Part shown: positions 9,988-19,292 of the stretch, one piece after another
Layout of the letters: each line of letters starts with the position of its first letter
How positions within the stretch are numbered: position 1 is the first letter of the stretch
DNA from: Aliihoeflea sp. 40Bstr573
GTDB taxonomy: Bacteria; Pseudomonadota; Alphaproteobacteria; Rhizobiales; Rhizobiaceae
Direction of reading: 5' to 3'
NCBI RefSeq assembly: GCF_024105655.1
Contig: NZ_JAAAMH010000009.1
Location: 62,001 to 126,000 of the forward strand
DNA length: 64,000 bases
The notes under the pieces: generated by a model
The model's input: only the letters and a program-made list of their open reading frames with translations
What the model was told of the DNA's origin: nothing
Databases searched by the model: none
Made by a program: the position numbers and the translations under genes

Positions 9988-9991
9988 TCCC

Positions 9992-10669
9992 GTGACGCTC
10001 GCGCCAAGAAGACCGCAGCAGATCCCTCTCGATCTCGCGCATCGCCCGGCGACGAGCCGCGACGATCTCGTCCCCGGTGCGTCGATACTGCCTGCCTTGC
10101 ACCTGATAGATACCTATCCCGACTGGCCTGCGCCGGTTGTGGTGGTCGTCGGGCCGCGCGGCGCTGGAAAGACGCATCTGGCGGCCGCCTGGCAGGAGGT
10201 GACCGGTGCTGCCTCGCTCTCGATCGGCGGCATCGGCGCCGAGGCGCTGGACTGGGCCGAGCGCGGTCCGATCCTGGTCGACGATGCAGACCGTGCACCG
10301 ATCGACGAGACCGGCCTGTTCCATTTGATCAACGCGGTGCGCTCGTCCGGTACACACCTTCTGTTGACGGCCGCCATGCGCCCCGCCGTCTGGCCGGTCG
10401 GGTTGCCAGACCTCGTCTCGCGCCTGCGCGCGGCGGCAGTCGTGGAGATCGGCGCGCCGGACGACACGCTCCTCGCCGGTGTCCTGACCAAGCTCTTCGC
10501 GGACCGGCAGGTCGATGTCGATCCTGTCGTCATCCAGTACGTGGTCAAGCGAATGGAACGCTCGCTCGAAAGCGCGAATGCCGTTGTTGAGCGCCTAGAT
10601 TCTGCGGCCCTTGCGCGCAAGTCTCGCATCACCCGCACGCTTGCCGCAGAAGTCCTTGGCGAGGGCTGA
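9992..10669 (+). CDS. hdaA: DnaA-related regulatory protein HdaA
   Basis: The 225-residue protein resembles the AAA+ domain of DnaA without its DNA-binding domain. It has Walker A (GPRGAGKTHL, about 48-58) and Walker B (ILVDDAD). Near its N-terminus lies QIPLDL (residues 10-15), matching the sliding-clamp binding motif that Hda uses to dock on DnaN. In Caulobacter, HdaA drives hydrolysis of DnaA-ATP after replication starts. The start is GTG, four bases after the permease stop, so the two genes are one operon. In rhizobia hda commonly lies near ppk; here ppk is 9 kb away. Confidence 0.88.
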   Translation: MTLAPRRPQQIPLDLAHRPATSRDDLVPGASILPALHLIDTYPDWPAPVVVVVGPRGAGKTHLAAAWQEVTGAASLSIGGIGAEALDWAERGPILVDDADRAPIDETGLFHLINAVRSSGTHLLLTAAMRPAVWPVGLPDLVSRLRAAAVVEIGAPDDTLLAGVLTKLFADRQVDVDPVVIQYVVKRMERSLESANAVVERLDSAALARKSRITRTLAAEVLGEG

Positions 10670-10801
10670 CGTCCCAGCTCCCGCCCGCCTGACGGCGGTG
10701 CCACCGACAGGGGGCCGCCGGCAACTTGCCTAACCACCTGATCCTGTTGCGTATCGGCGATTTTCGACTACTGTTGTGCGAGCGTCATCATGGAGGGGGC
10801 C

Positions 10802-11011
10802 ATGCCGCTGCGTCGAAAAGCGGAGGAAGCAGGGATCATGTCGCCTGCCGAACTGGCGCTCCTGTCCCGCGTATACGCGGCGACGAAACGGGCCGGCGAG
10901 AACGAGACCGAACGCGAAGCGCGTGCGTCGCGCATTCTCGGCTATTACCTGGCTGGCATCGACGACGAAGACGAGCTCAAGACACTCGCGCGCCAGCCTT
11001 TGCAACGATAA
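10802..11011 (+). CDS. small conserved hypothetical protein
   Basis: The 69-residue product (MPLRRKAEEAGIMSPAELAL...) is charged, helical and without signal or membrane segment. Its ATG at 10802 has an ideal GGAGG at 10792-10796 with five bases of spacing; an ATG 12 bases upstream overlaps that site and is less likely. The ERxARASRILGYYLAGI segment followed by an acidic run looks like a rhizobial family of unknown function. It lies alone between hdaA and a tRNA gene on the other strand. Confidence 0.6.
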   Translation: MPLRRKAEEAGIMSPAELALLSRVYAATKRAGENETEREARASRILGYYLAGIDDEDELKTLARQPLQR

Positions 11012-11131
11012 TCCTCTTGAAGCGCGATCCGGACACGGCGAGCCAGCGCAGGATGTTCGAACTCGGACGGCCAGGCTCTCAAGGCTGGCGTAGAGGCGGT
11101 AAGAACATCTTTGAGGGCGTCGCGGTAGATT

Positions 11132-11207
11132 GGCGATCCCGGCAGGGCTCGAACCTGCGACCATCGGCTTAGAAGGCCGGTGCTCTATCCAACTGAGCTA
11201 CGGGACC
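11132..11207 (-). tRNA. tRNA-Arg (anticodon TCT)
   Basis: The minus strand folds into a full cloverleaf of 76 bases including an encoded CCA. The acceptor stem is GGTCCCG with CGGGATC, the T arm is GCAGG-TTCGAGC-CCTGC, and the anticodon loop is CTTCTAA, giving TCT. The outermost pair of the anticodon stem is a C-A mismatch. It decodes AGA, a rare arginine codon in this GC-rich genome. Confidence 0.95.
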
Positions 11208-11224
11208 GGAGTAAGCCCTTGGGC

Positions 11225-11530
11225 TCAGTGCGTCCAAGGAATCTTGCGATCGTAGCGAAAATTCTCGGCATAGGAAATCTGCCGGCGTCGCGCGTCCTTC
11301 GGCTCCTGAACGCGGAAGGCGATGCCGTTGCGCTCCGCATAGGCCACAGCTTCCTCGCGTGTTTCGAAGGTGAGACGAATCTGGCTCTTCATGTCGCCCG
11401 ACGAGGTATAGCCCATCAGGGGATCGATCTTGCGCGGCTGCTCGGGATCGAATTCGAGCACCCAGAAGCCGGTCTTGGCCTTGCCGGACTGCATCGCTGT
11501 CTTGGCGGGACTGAAGATACGTGCGGACAT
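11225..11530 (-). CDS. complex I accessory subunit, NDUFS4 homologue (ETC complex I subunit conserved region)
   Basis: The 101-residue product shows the NDUFS4 family pattern: RIFSPAKTAMQSG, WVLEFDPE, DPLMGYTSSGDM, LTFETREEAVAYAERNGI and a C-terminal SYAENFRYDRKIPWTH. In mitochondria this subunit sits on the peripheral arm of NADH:ubiquinone oxidoreductase; alphaproteobacteria keep a short version without the targeting peptide. It lies between two tRNA genes on the same strand, away from any nuo cluster, which is usual for these supernumerary subunits. Confidence 0.9.
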   Translation of the reverse strand: MSARIFSPAKTAMQSGKAKTGFWVLEFDPEQPRKIDPLMGYTSSGDMKSQIRLTFETREEAVAYAERNGIAFRVQEPKDARRRQISYAENFRYDRKIPWTH

Positions 11531-11554
11531 CGATCATACTCCATTCGGTCCGCG

Positions 11555-11631
<77 letters not shown>

Positions 11632-11708
11632 ATGGTCACGGCGGACGCAGCCTGCCTAGTGGGTCGGCAGGCCGTTCGCAAGGGGAAATCCGCAACCGGG
11701 TCGAATTC

Positions 11709-12875
11709 TCAAGGTTTGAGCGCGTCGAGCCCGGCCTCGATATCGGCCTTGATGTCGGCGACATCCTCCAGGCCGATCTGCAGGCGCAGCACCGGGCCCG
11801 GATAGTCGACCTTCGACACGGTGCGGTCGGCAAGGTTGACGTGGACGGCCAGGCTCTCGTAGCCGCCCCAGGAATAGCCGAGGCCAAAGAGCTTCAGGGC
11901 GTCGAGAAAGGCGTGCGCCTCTCGCTCGCCGCCGGACGCAAGAACGATCGAGAAGATGCCGCTCGAGCCAGAGAAATCTCGGGCCCAGATCGCGTGATCG
12001 GGATGGCTTTCGAGAGCGGGATGGAGAACCCGCGCCACCTCGTCGCGCGTTTCCAGCCAGCGGGCCAGCTCGAGCGCGCTTTGTTGGTGACGATCGAGCC
12101 GTACGCCCATGGTGCGAAGGCCGCGCAGTACCTGGTAGACGTCATCCGGGGCCGCGCACACGCCCATCGTCAGGTACGTGTCCCAAACTTGCTCCCAGCA
12201 ATCCTCGTTGGCCGAAACGGTGCCCAGGAGCACGTCCGAATGACCGGCCGGATATTTCGTTGCGGCATGAATCGAGACGTCGACGCCGTGGTCGAGCGGC
12301 TTGAAATAGAGGGGCGTCGCCCAGGTGTTGTCCATCATCACGATGGCGCCGCCGGCATGCGCGGCCTCCGCGATTGCGGGGATGTCCTGCATCTCGAACG
12401 TGTTGGAACCGGGCGCTTCGGTGAAGACGACCTTCGTATTCGCCTTCATCAGTGTGGCGATGCTGGCCCCAATTCGCGGGGCGTAGTACTCGACTTCGAT
12501 CCCGAGCCGCTTCAATACCGTATCGGCAAAGCGGCGGGTGGGATTGTAGATCGAATCGACGATTAGCACATGATCGCCCGCCGAAAGGAAGGCGAGGAGC
12601 GGGACCGTGACGGCTGCCAGCCCGGATGGCACGAGGATCGTGCCTGCCGAACCTTCGAGTTCGTTGATCGCGTTGCACAGCGCGTCGGACGTTGGTGTTC
12701 CGCGGGTGCCGTAAGTATATTTCTGATTGCGCGATGCCATGGTGGCCGCATCGGGGAACAGCACGGTCGAGGCGTGGACGACCGGCGGATTGACGAAGCC
12801 GAAATAGTCGCGCGGGTTGTTGCCGCCATGGGCAAGGCGGGTGTTGATACCTGTGCGATCGACATCGTTCTTCAT
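11709..12875 (-). CDS. metC: cystathionine beta-lyase MetC
   Basis: The 388-residue protein belongs to the Cys/Met metabolism PLP enzymes (fold type I). The PLP lysine is Lys207 in HAATKYPAGHSD, with Asp182 in VMMDNTW and Tyr/Arg phosphate contacts in YTYGTRGTPT. It converts cystathionine to homocysteine, pyruvate and ammonia in the methionine pathway. Length and motifs fit MetC better than gamma-synthase, though substrate choice in this family is hard to read from sequence. It diverges from the aap operon, a pairing known in rhizobia. Confidence 0.9.
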   Translation of the reverse strand: MKNDVDRTGINTRLAHGGNNPRDYFGFVNPPVVHASTVLFPDAATMASRNQKYTYGTRGTPTSDALCNAINELEGSAGTILVPSGLAAVTVPLLAFLSAGDHVLIVDSIYNPTRRFADTVLKRLGIEVEYYAPRIGASIATLMKANTKVVFTEAPGSNTFEMQDIPAIAEAAHAGGAIVMMDNTWATPLYFKPLDHGVDVSIHAATKYPAGHSDVLLGTVSANEDCWEQVWDTYLTMGVCAAPDDVYQVLRGLRTMGVRLDRHQQSALELARWLETRDEVARVLHPALESHPDHAIWARDFSGSSGIFSIVLASGGEREAHAFLDALKLFGLGYSWGGYESLAVHVNLADRTVSKVDYPGPVLRLQIGLEDVADIKADIEAGLDALKP

Positions 12876-13211
12876 GCATATCCACCATTGTTTTCAGTCT
12901 GGGCACGATCAATACGCGGCTGCACGAACTGGTGCAATGCAACGAGCCTGCCCATCCTCTGGGCAAAGCGCGCGCCAGAGGCGGCATCGGGGAAGATGGC
13001 CGATCGATGACGGGCCGATAGGTCCAGTGGTGCTTTCAGGCTTGACCCAGCAAAATTTATGGCCTTCGATGGCCTTTGTGAATGGGAGACAGGGCAGGGG
13101 TGCCGGCGGCGCCGGACATCGATTACGGCGCATGTGGCCGCCTCGGCGGCTCCCATACAAGAGAAGACGGGGCATAAGGAACATGCTTCGAAAACAAGAG
13201 GGTAGTGGGAA
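12876..13211. other. intergenic region between divergent metC and aapJ
   Basis: These 336 bases hold the promoters of both metC and aapJ. A TTGACC at 13041-13046 is a possible -35 for aapJ, but no convincing -10 follows. An inverted repeat TGCAC-N6-GTGCA lies at 12921-12936 on the metC side and could be an operator. No coding sequence, riboswitch or RNA gene was recognised. Confidence 0.5.
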
Positions 13212-14240
13212 ATGAAGAAGTTTATGGTGGGAATTCTCGGCGGCGCCGCGCTGTCGCTCGGTGCGACGGCCGCTTCGGCTGCGACCCTCGACGACGTGAA
13301 GGCGAAGGGCTTCGTCCAGTGCGGTGTCCACACCGGCCTCGCCGGCTTTGCCGCCCCGGATGACGCTGGCGACTGGACCGGTTTCGACGTCGACATGTGT
13401 CGCGCCGTTGCCGCCGCCGTCTTCGGCGATGCCGATGCCGTGCAGTACACGCCGACCAACGCGACCGAGCGCTTCACCGCGCTGCAGTCGGGCGAAATCG
13501 ACCTGCTTGCGCGCAACACGACCTGGACGTTGACGCGCGACACCACGCTCGGCCTGACCTTCGCAGGCGTCAACTACTATGACGGCCAGGGCTTCATGAT
13601 CAACCAGACCAAGCTGCCGGACATCAACTCCGCCATGCAGCTTTCCGGGGCGGCAATCTGCGTCCAGTCCGGTACGACGACCGAACTCAACCTCGCCGAC
13701 TACTTCGCGGCCAACAACATGGAATACAACCCGGTTGTCTTCCAGGGCTTCGACGAGACCAACGCGGCCTATGAAGCTGGCCGTTGCGACGCCTACACGA
13801 CTGACGCCTCGGGCCTCTACGCGCTTCGCCTGACGCTCGCCAACCCGGACGAGCACGTCGTTCTGCCGGAGATCATCTCGAAGGAGCCGCTCGGACCTGC
13901 CGTCCGCCAGGGCGACGACCAGTGGTTCAACATCGTAAAGTGGACGCTTTACGCGATGATCCAGGCCGAAGAACTCGGAATCACGTCGGAAAACCTCGAA
14001 GAGATGATGACTTCGGAGAGCCCGGAGATCCGTCGCGTCCTCGGACTTGAGGATGAATCGACCATCGGCCAGGGCCTCGGCCTCGAAAACGACTGGGTTC
14101 AGGCGATCGTCCGCGAAGTCGGCAATTACGGCGAAGTGTTCGACCGCAACATCGGCAGCGGCAGCCCGCTTGCCATCGCGCGCGGTCTGAACGCGCTTTG
14201 GACCGATGGCGGCCTGCAGTACGCGATGCCGATCCGCTAA
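13212..14240 (+). CDS. aapJ: general L-amino acid ABC transporter, periplasmic binding protein AapJ
   Basis: The 342-residue protein has a Sec signal (residues 1-23, ending ASA) and the family 3 solute-binding fold. Typical segments are VKAKGFVQCGVHTGLAGFA, GFDVDMCRAVAAAVFGD (the family signature), LARNTTWTLTRDT and YTTDASGLYALR. AapJ feeds a broad range of L-amino acids to AapQM. Two cysteines (Cys in QCGV and DMCR) are conserved in this subfamily. It is the first gene of aapJQMP, with a stem-loop separating it from aapQ. Confidence 0.94.
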   Translation: MKKFMVGILGGAALSLGATAASAATLDDVKAKGFVQCGVHTGLAGFAAPDDAGDWTGFDVDMCRAVAAAVFGDADAVQYTPTNATERFTALQSGEIDLLARNTTWTLTRDTTLGLTFAGVNYYDGQGFMINQTKLPDINSAMQLSGAAICVQSGTTTELNLADYFAANNMEYNPVVFQGFDETNAAYEAGRCDAYTTDASGLYALRLTLANPDEHVVLPEIISKEPLGPAVRQGDDQWFNIVKWTLYAMIQAEELGITSENLEEMMTSESPEIRRVLGLEDESTIGQGLGLENDWVQAIVREVGNYGEVFDRNIGSGSPLAIARGLNALWTDGGLQYAMPIR

Positions 14241-14258
14241 GCGAGATCGGACTGGCAT

Positions 14259-14282
14259 CGGGAGGCGGTAATCCGCCTCCCG
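14259..14282 (+). terminator. intercistronic stem-loop between aapJ and aapQ
   Basis: A perfect 10-bp stem (14259-14268 with 14273-14282) and TAAT loop is followed by TTCTCTTT, a weak T tract. Such hairpins after binding-protein genes in ABC operons either protect the upstream mRNA or end part of the transcripts, so that the binding protein is made in excess. That role here is inferred. Confidence 0.75.
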
Positions 14283-14304
14283 TTCTCTTTGGCGCGGAGG
14301 GAAA

Positions 14305-15495
14305 ATGGCTTCGCAGATGAGTGTGCGCGCCGAAGAGCCCGCACAAGTTTCCTGGGTGAATGATCCCAAGACGCGCGGCATCGTCGTTCAGGTCGTCGTC
14401 GCGGTTGCGCTGATCGGTTTCATCTACTGGATCATCGGCAACACGGCTGAAAACCTGCGGCGCGCGAACATCGCGTCCGGCTTCGGCTTCCTGTCTGGAC
14501 GTGCAGGCTTCGATCTGAGCCAGTCGATGATCCCCTATTCCTCGAACTCGACCTTCCTGCGGGCGATCACCGTTGGCCTTCTGAACACCATGCTCGTGGC
14601 GATCACAGGCATCATCACGGCGACGATCGTCGGTTTTCTCATCGGTCTCGGGCGTCTGTCGCGTAACTGGCTGATCGGACGCATTTGCACCGTTTATGTG
14701 GAGGTCTTCCGCAACATCCCGCCGCTGCTCGTTATTTTCTTCTGGTATGTCGGTGTTCTGGCCGTCCTGCCCGGACCGCGTCAGTCAGTCGATCTGCCCT
14801 TTGGCGGCATGATCAACAATCGCGGGTTCTATATGCCGCGCATCATCGCCGAACCGGGCTTCTGGCTTGTTCCGGCAGCGTTCGCACTGGCCGTGGTCGC
14901 GCTGATCGGGATCGTCGTTTGGGCGCGTCGCCGTCAGATGGCAACCGGTCAGACATTTCCGACCGTCAGGGTTGGCTTGGCACTCTTGATCGGACTGCCT
15001 GTCATTGCCTTTCTCATCACGGGTAGCCCGGCAACGATCGAATATCCTGAAATGGCAGGCTTCAGTCTGCAAGGCGGCTGGGTGGTGCGGCCGGAATTCC
15101 TGTCGCTGTATCTGGCGTTGTCGCTCTATACCGCCTCTTTCATTGCCGAGATCGCCCGCGCGGGCGTCCTCGGGGTTGCCAAGGGGCAGTCGGAAGCTTC
15201 GTATTCGCTCGGGATTTCGCCCCGTCGCACCCTGCGGCTGGTCGTCGTGCCGCAGGCGCTTCGGATCATCATCCCGCCATTGACGAGCCAGTATCTGAAC
15301 CTGACCAAGAACTCGTCGCTCGCGATTGCCGTCGGTTATGCCGACTTGGTCGCGATCGGGCAGACGACCATGAACCAGACCGGTCAGGCGATCGAAGTCG
15401 TCGCCATCTGGATCGTCGTTTATCTCGGTCTCAGCCTGCTCACCTCGGCCTTCATGAACTGGTACAACGCCAAGATGGCGCTGGTGGAGAGGTAA
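14305..15495 (+). CDS. aapQ: general L-amino acid ABC transporter permease AapQ
   Basis: The 396-residue inner membrane protein is a HisM/GlnP-type permease with about eight membrane segments. Characteristic stretches are [48 protein letters not shown] and, near the C-terminus, the EAA loop [18 protein letters not shown] that contacts the ATPase. An extended middle section (about 160-250), longer than in ordinary polar amino acid permeases, is typical of AapQ/BztB. GGAGGG precedes the ATG. Its stop is five bases before aapM. Confidence 0.93.
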   Translation: MASQMSVRAEEPAQVSWVNDPKTRGIVVQVVVAVALIGFIYWIIGNTAENLRRANIASGFGFLSGRAGFDLSQSMIPYSSNSTFLRAITVGLLNTMLVAITGIITATIVGFLIGLGRLSRNWLIGRICTVYVEVFRNIPPLLVIFFWYVGVLAVLPGPRQSVDLPFGGMINNRGFYMPRIIAEPGFWLVPAAFALAVVALIGIVVWARRRQMATGQTFPTVRVGLALLIGLPVIAFLITGSPATIEYPEMAGFSLQGGWVVRPEFLSLYLALSLYTASFIAEIARAGVLGVAKGQSEASYSLGISPRRTLRLVVVPQALRIIIPPLTSQYLNLTKNSSLAIAVGYADLVAIGQTTMNQTGQAIEVVAIWIVVYLGLSLLTSAFMNWYNAKMALVER

Positions 15496-15500
15496 GGACC

Positions 15501-16658
15501 ATGCAGGAACACGACCTTTCCTACGTCCGCATGGAGATGGTGAATGCCCAGAACGCGCCCGAGCGCGAAAAGGGCGTCACCCGATGGCTGCGCAAGAACC
15601 TGTTCGCCACACCGATGGACGGCGTGCTGACCCTGATCGGCCTTTTGATCGTCGCCTATGCGCTGCCCAACATCATCCGCTGGGCTTTCATCGACGCGGC
15701 CTGGGTCGGGCCGGACCGTTCGGTCTGCTCGACGCAGTCGCAGGGCGGCATCCAGCCCGACGGCTGGTCCGGCGCCTGCTGGGCCTTCGTCAACGCCAAG
15801 TTCTCGCAGTTCATGTATGGCCGCTATCCGGTCTTCGAGCGCTGGCGGGTGAATCTGACAGCGGTGATGTTCGTCGCGCTTCTGGTGCCGCTCCTGATCC
15901 CGCGCGTTCCGTTCAAGGCGATCAATGCGATCGTGTTTTTCGGCGTGTTTCCGGTCGTCGCCTATTTCCTGCTCGTCGGCGGCTCGTTCGGATTGTCTAC
16001 CGTCCAGACCTCGCTGTGGGGCGGTCTTCTCGTCACGATGGTGCTGTCCTTCGTCGCCATCTCGGTATCGCTGCCATTCGGCATCCTTCTGGCGCTCGGG
16101 AGACGCTCGAAACTGCCGGTCATCAAGATGATCTGCGTCGTCTTCATCGAGACGATTCGCGGCGTGCCGCTGATCAGCGTGCTGTTCATGGCAAGCGTCA
16201 TGCTGCCGCTCTTCATGCCGGCCGGGACGACGTTCGACCGCTTCCTGCGCGCGGTGATCGGTCTGTCGATCTTCGCATCGGCCTATATGGCCGAAGTGGT
16301 CCGCGGCGGTCTGCAAGCCATTCCGAAGGGTCAGTACGAAGGCGCGTCATCGCTCGGTCTCGGATACTGGCAGTCGATGGGGCTGATCGTCCTCCCGCAG
16401 GCGCTGAAGCTGGTGATCCCGGGAATCGTGAACACCTTTATCGGCCTCTTCAAGGATACGAGCCTCGTCTACATCGTCGGAATGTTCGATCTGCTCGCGA
16501 TCGTGCGCCAGAACTTCTCGGATTCGAACTGGGCATCGCCGCAGACCCCGAAATCCGGCCTGATCTTTGCCGGGCTGGTCTTCTGGGCCTTCTGCTTCGC
16601 GATGTCGCGCTATTCGATCTACATGGAACGCCGGCTCGATACCGGCCACAAGAATTAA
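15501..16658 (+). CDS. aapM: general L-amino acid ABC transporter permease AapM
   Basis: The 385-residue partner of AapQ has the same permease domain in its C-terminal half, with the EAA loop [23 protein letters not shown] and the terminal [17 protein letters not shown]. The N-terminal part adds a long periplasmic insert with two cysteines (SVCSTQ, GACWAF), a feature of AapM/BztC. AAGGA precedes the ATG. It lies between aapQ and aapP in one transcript. Confidence 0.93.
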   Translation: MQEHDLSYVRMEMVNAQNAPEREKGVTRWLRKNLFATPMDGVLTLIGLLIVAYALPNIIRWAFIDAAWVGPDRSVCSTQSQGGIQPDGWSGACWAFVNAKFSQFMYGRYPVFERWRVNLTAVMFVALLVPLLIPRVPFKAINAIVFFGVFPVVAYFLLVGGSFGLSTVQTSLWGGLLVTMVLSFVAISVSLPFGILLALGRRSKLPVIKMICVVFIETIRGVPLISVLFMASVMLPLFMPAGTTFDRFLRAVIGLSIFASAYMAEVVRGGLQAIPKGQYEGASSLGLGYWQSMGLIVLPQALKLVIPGIVNTFIGLFKDTSLVYIVGMFDLLAIVRQNFSDSNWASPQTPKSGLIFAGLVFWAFCFAMSRYSIYMERRLDTGHKN

Positions 16659-16674
16659 GGCCAAGGGAACCGAC

Positions 16675-17478
16675 ATGGCTATTCAAGACGCCGCAACGGC
16701 AAGTGATCGTCCGCTCGACCGCTCGAAGATGCAGATTTCCGACACGGACGTGGCGATCGAGATCGTCGGCATGCACAAATGGTATGGCGACTTCCACGTG
16801 CTGCGCGACATCAATCTGAAGGTGATGCGGGGCGAACGAATCGTCGTGTGCGGGCCCTCCGGCTCGGGCAAGTCGACCATGATCCGCTGCATCAATCGGC
16901 TGGAAGAGCACCAGAAGGGCAAGATCGTCGTCGACGGGATCGAACTCACCAACGATCTGAAGAGGATCGACGAGGTGCGCCGCGAAGTCGGCATGGTGTT
17001 TCAGCACTTCAACCTCTTCCCGCATCTGACAATTCTCGAGAACTGTACACTGGCGCCGATCTGGGTGCGCAAGATGCCGAAGAAGCAGGCCGAAGAAGTC
17101 GCGATGCACTATCTGGAGCGTGTCAAAATCCCCGAGCAGGCGAGCAAATATCCAGGCCAGCTTTCGGGCGGCCAGCAGCAGCGTGTCGCCATCGCACGCT
17201 CCTTGTGCATGAATCCGCGCATCATGCTCTTCGACGAGCCGACTTCGGCGCTCGATCCCGAAATGATCAAGGAAGTGCTGGAAACGATGGTCGGCCTTGC
17301 CGAGGAAGGCATGACCATGATCGTCGTGACCCATGAAATGGGATTCGCGCGCCAGGTCGCCAACCGCGTCATCTTCATGGACCAGGGCCAGATCGTCGAG
17401 CAGAACGAGCCGAAGAAGTTCTTTGACAATCCGCAGCATGAGCGCACGAAGCTGTTCCTGAGCCAGATCCTGCACTGA
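16675..17478 (+). CDS. aapP: general L-amino acid ABC transporter ATP-binding protein AapP
   Basis: The 267-residue ATPase has Walker [10 protein letters not shown] (60-68), the Q-loop in [11 protein letters not shown], the signature [14 protein letters not shown] and Walker [15 protein letters not shown], then the H-loop [10 protein letters not shown]. It powers uptake through AapQM. The start at 16675, 16 bases after aapM, leaves a 25-residue lead before the ABC domain, usual for AapP. It is the last aap gene; a DUF2459 reading frame follows almost at once. Confidence 0.95.
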   Translation: MAIQDAATASDRPLDRSKMQISDTDVAIEIVGMHKWYGDFHVLRDINLKVMRGERIVVCGPSGSGKSTMIRCINRLEEHQKGKIVVDGIELTNDLKRIDEVRREVGMVFQHFNLFPHLTILENCTLAPIWVRKMPKKQAEEVAMHYLERVKIPEQASKYPGQLSGGQQQRVAIARSLCMNPRIMLFDEPTSALDPEMIKEVLETMVGLAEEGMTMIVVTHEMGFARQVANRVIFMDQGQIVEQNEPKKFFDNPQHERTKLFLSQILH

Positions 17479-17618
17479 TCGTGGCCTAGCGAAGCCGCCG
17501 GTCGCGGCTGCTTCGCGGCCTCCTCGCGCTCGTTGTCGCGGCGGTTGCCGCATTTGTTCTCGGCGCGATCGTTCCGCGTCCGCTCTTTGCGACCGATGAC
17601 ACGGCGACAACGCGCCAG

Positions 17619-18182
17619 GTGCTGCTCGTCGCCAACGCGATCCATACCGACATCGCTTTTCCTGCCGATCCGGACATCCTCGCCCGGTTCGGATTCCTCG
17701 CCGAAGACGGCCTGCCGCTCGACGCGCCGGAGCTTGCCTGGCTCGTGGTCGGCTGGGGCGGACGCGCCTTCTATCTCGAAACGCCGACCTGGGCGGATTT
17801 GAAGCCGGGCCCGGCGGCCAAGGCGCTGACGCTTGATCGTGCCGTGATTCATGCCGCGCTTGGCGGCGAAATCGCACTGCCTGCCGAGGGTGTTGTCGTC
17901 CTCGAAGTGGGCGAACGGGAAATGACGGCGATGATCGACGAGGTGCTGGCGACGCTTGTGTCAGATGCGGCCGGACGGCCGGACGTGATCGAGGGTGCCG
18001 GATATGGCGAGTTCGATCGCTTCTACGAAGCGCGAGGCTGGTTCAACGTGCTGGTCGGCTGCAATTTGTGGACGAGCCGCGTGCTGCGCGAAGGCGGGTT
18101 TCGAACCGGCTGGTGGAACCCGCTACCGGTCAGCCTGCTATGGTCTGTCAGCACTCACAATGCGGCGGCATCGAATCCGTAG
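17619..18182 (+). CDS. DUF2459 (TIGR02117-type) protein with no usable N-terminal start; possibly disrupted
   Basis: The first normal start (GTG 17619) gives 187 residues beginning LLVANAIHTDIAF, with VVGWGGRAFYLETPTW and GCNLWTSRVLREGG further on, as in the DUF2459 family of uncharacterised envelope proteins. The frame, however, stays open upstream to 17490 and encodes a basic membrane segment (RLLRGLLALVVAAVAAFVL, then GAIVPRP) that the family normally has. That part has no ATG, GTG or TTG; the nearest is GTG 17481, followed two codons later by TAG at 17487. The gene may be broken by a nonsense mutation, or start at CTG 17508. Its 3' end overlaps the facing monooxygenase gene by 28 bases. 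Confidence 0.6.
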   Translation: MLLVANAIHTDIAFPADPDILARFGFLAEDGLPLDAPELAWLVVGWGGRAFYLETPTWADLKPGPAAKALTLDRAVIHAALGGEIALPAEGVVVLEVGEREMTAMIDEVLATLVSDAAGRPDVIEGAGYGEFDRFYEARGWFNVLVGCNLWTSRVLREGGFRTGWWNPLPVSLLWSVSTHNAAASNP

Positions 18183-19291
18183 AGCCAGTCGAAATCGGCG
18201 GAGAGGCGTTCTGGAGAACGCGTCTTGAGAACGAGATTGCGCGCGAGCGCGACCGGTCCCGCCGCATGCCAGGTGAAGCGATTGAAGCGCGCACGGCCGG
18301 CGACGCGGGCAAGGCGCGGGCGGCGGACGGCTTCGTAGCGGGCGAGAGCCGCAGGGATGTCGGGCGAGGCGCGAAGGACGGCGGCGAGTGCCGCGCCATC
18401 TTCGATGGCCATGGCAGCCCCTTGCGCCGCATAGGGCGTCATCGCATGTGCCGCATCGCCCACCAGGAACCCGCTTGCATCGCCCCAATTTCCGGCAGGA
18501 TCGACGTCGTGGACCGGCCAGCGCGTCCAACCGCGCACCTCCGCAAGAAGATCATGCAGCGTATGGGCGCGATGATTTGGCAAGGGCACGACATCGGCGA
18601 CGGATTGCGACCAATCTTGCGAGCCCGCCGTGCCGGGTATGATCGCCACCAGATTGAGCGCCTTGCCCTGGCGGATCGGGTAGGCGACGAGGTGGAAGGA
18701 GGGGGCAAGGAGCGCGGTGACGCTGGTCGGCGACAGGTGAGCGGCGAGATCGGCGAAGGCGTCGTCATTGGCTTCCACGAGCGCGCGCCACGCGACATGG
18801 CCACTGAAGCGGGCACGAGATGCACCCGGGAGGCCGGCGCGCGTCGAGGACCAGACGCCATCCGCGCCGATGACCAGATCCGCTTGCGTCGCGGGATCGA
18901 TTTCTGTTCCAAAACAGATGCTTATCTTTGATTCCTGCACGGCCGCAGCAAGCAATTTCTGCTGCAAGTCGCCGCGATGGATGACGAGATAGGGCGCGCC
19001 CCATCGTTTGGCGGCAAAATCGCCGAGTGCGACGGCAGCGAGTGGCTTCAGGCTGCGCGCGTCGCGAAGTTCGATCGCTTCGGGCGCGACGGAGGCGGTT
19101 TGAAGGGCAAACAGAAGATCCAGCCGGTCAAGAAGCCGGGTCGCGTTGGGGGACAGCTGCAGGCCCGCCCCGACGGGTTCGAGCCTCTGCGCGCGTTCGC
19201 GGATTTCGACTTCCCAGCCCGCGCGGGCAAGAAAAAGGGCGGTCGTCAGGCCCGCAATGCCGGCACCTGCGATCTGGACGCGCCCGTTCAC
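18155..19291 (-). CDS. FAD-dependent monooxygenase (salicylate-hydroxylase/UbiH-like)
   Basis: The 378-residue flavoprotein has the dinucleotide fold at its N-terminus (VQIAGAGIAGLTTALFLARAG), the DG motif (VIGADGVWSSTR) and the second FAD motif (GFLVGDAAHAMTPYAAQGAAMAIEDG). Such enzymes hydroxylate aromatic or related substrates with NAD(P)H and oxygen; the substrate is not evident and no catabolic genes lie nearby. It follows the NDUFS6-like gene by one base on the same strand, so the two are probably cotranscribed. Confidence 0.88.
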   Translation of the reverse strand: MNGRVQIAGAGIAGLTTALFLARAGWEVEIRERAQRLEPVGAGLQLSPNATRLLDRLDLLFALQTASVAPEAIELRDARSLKPLAAVALGDFAAKRWGAPYLVIHRGDLQQKLLAAAVQESKISICFGTEIDPATQADLVIGADGVWSSTRAGLPGASRARFSGHVAWRALVEANDDAFADLAAHLSPTSVTALLAPSFHLVAYPIRQGKALNLVAIIPGTAGSQDWSQSVADVVPLPNHRAHTLHDLLAEVRGWTRWPVHDVDPAGNWGDASGFLVGDAAHAMTPYAAQGAAMAIEDGAALAAVLRASPDIPAALARYEAVRRPRLARVAGRARFNRFTWHAAGPVALARNLVLKTRSPERLSADFDWLYGFDAAAL

Positions 19292-19292
19292 C

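Noticed and set aside
12909-14381. 490-codon minus-strand frame opposite aapJ
   Set aside because: Antisense shadow; the plus strand encodes a complete binding protein with signal peptide.
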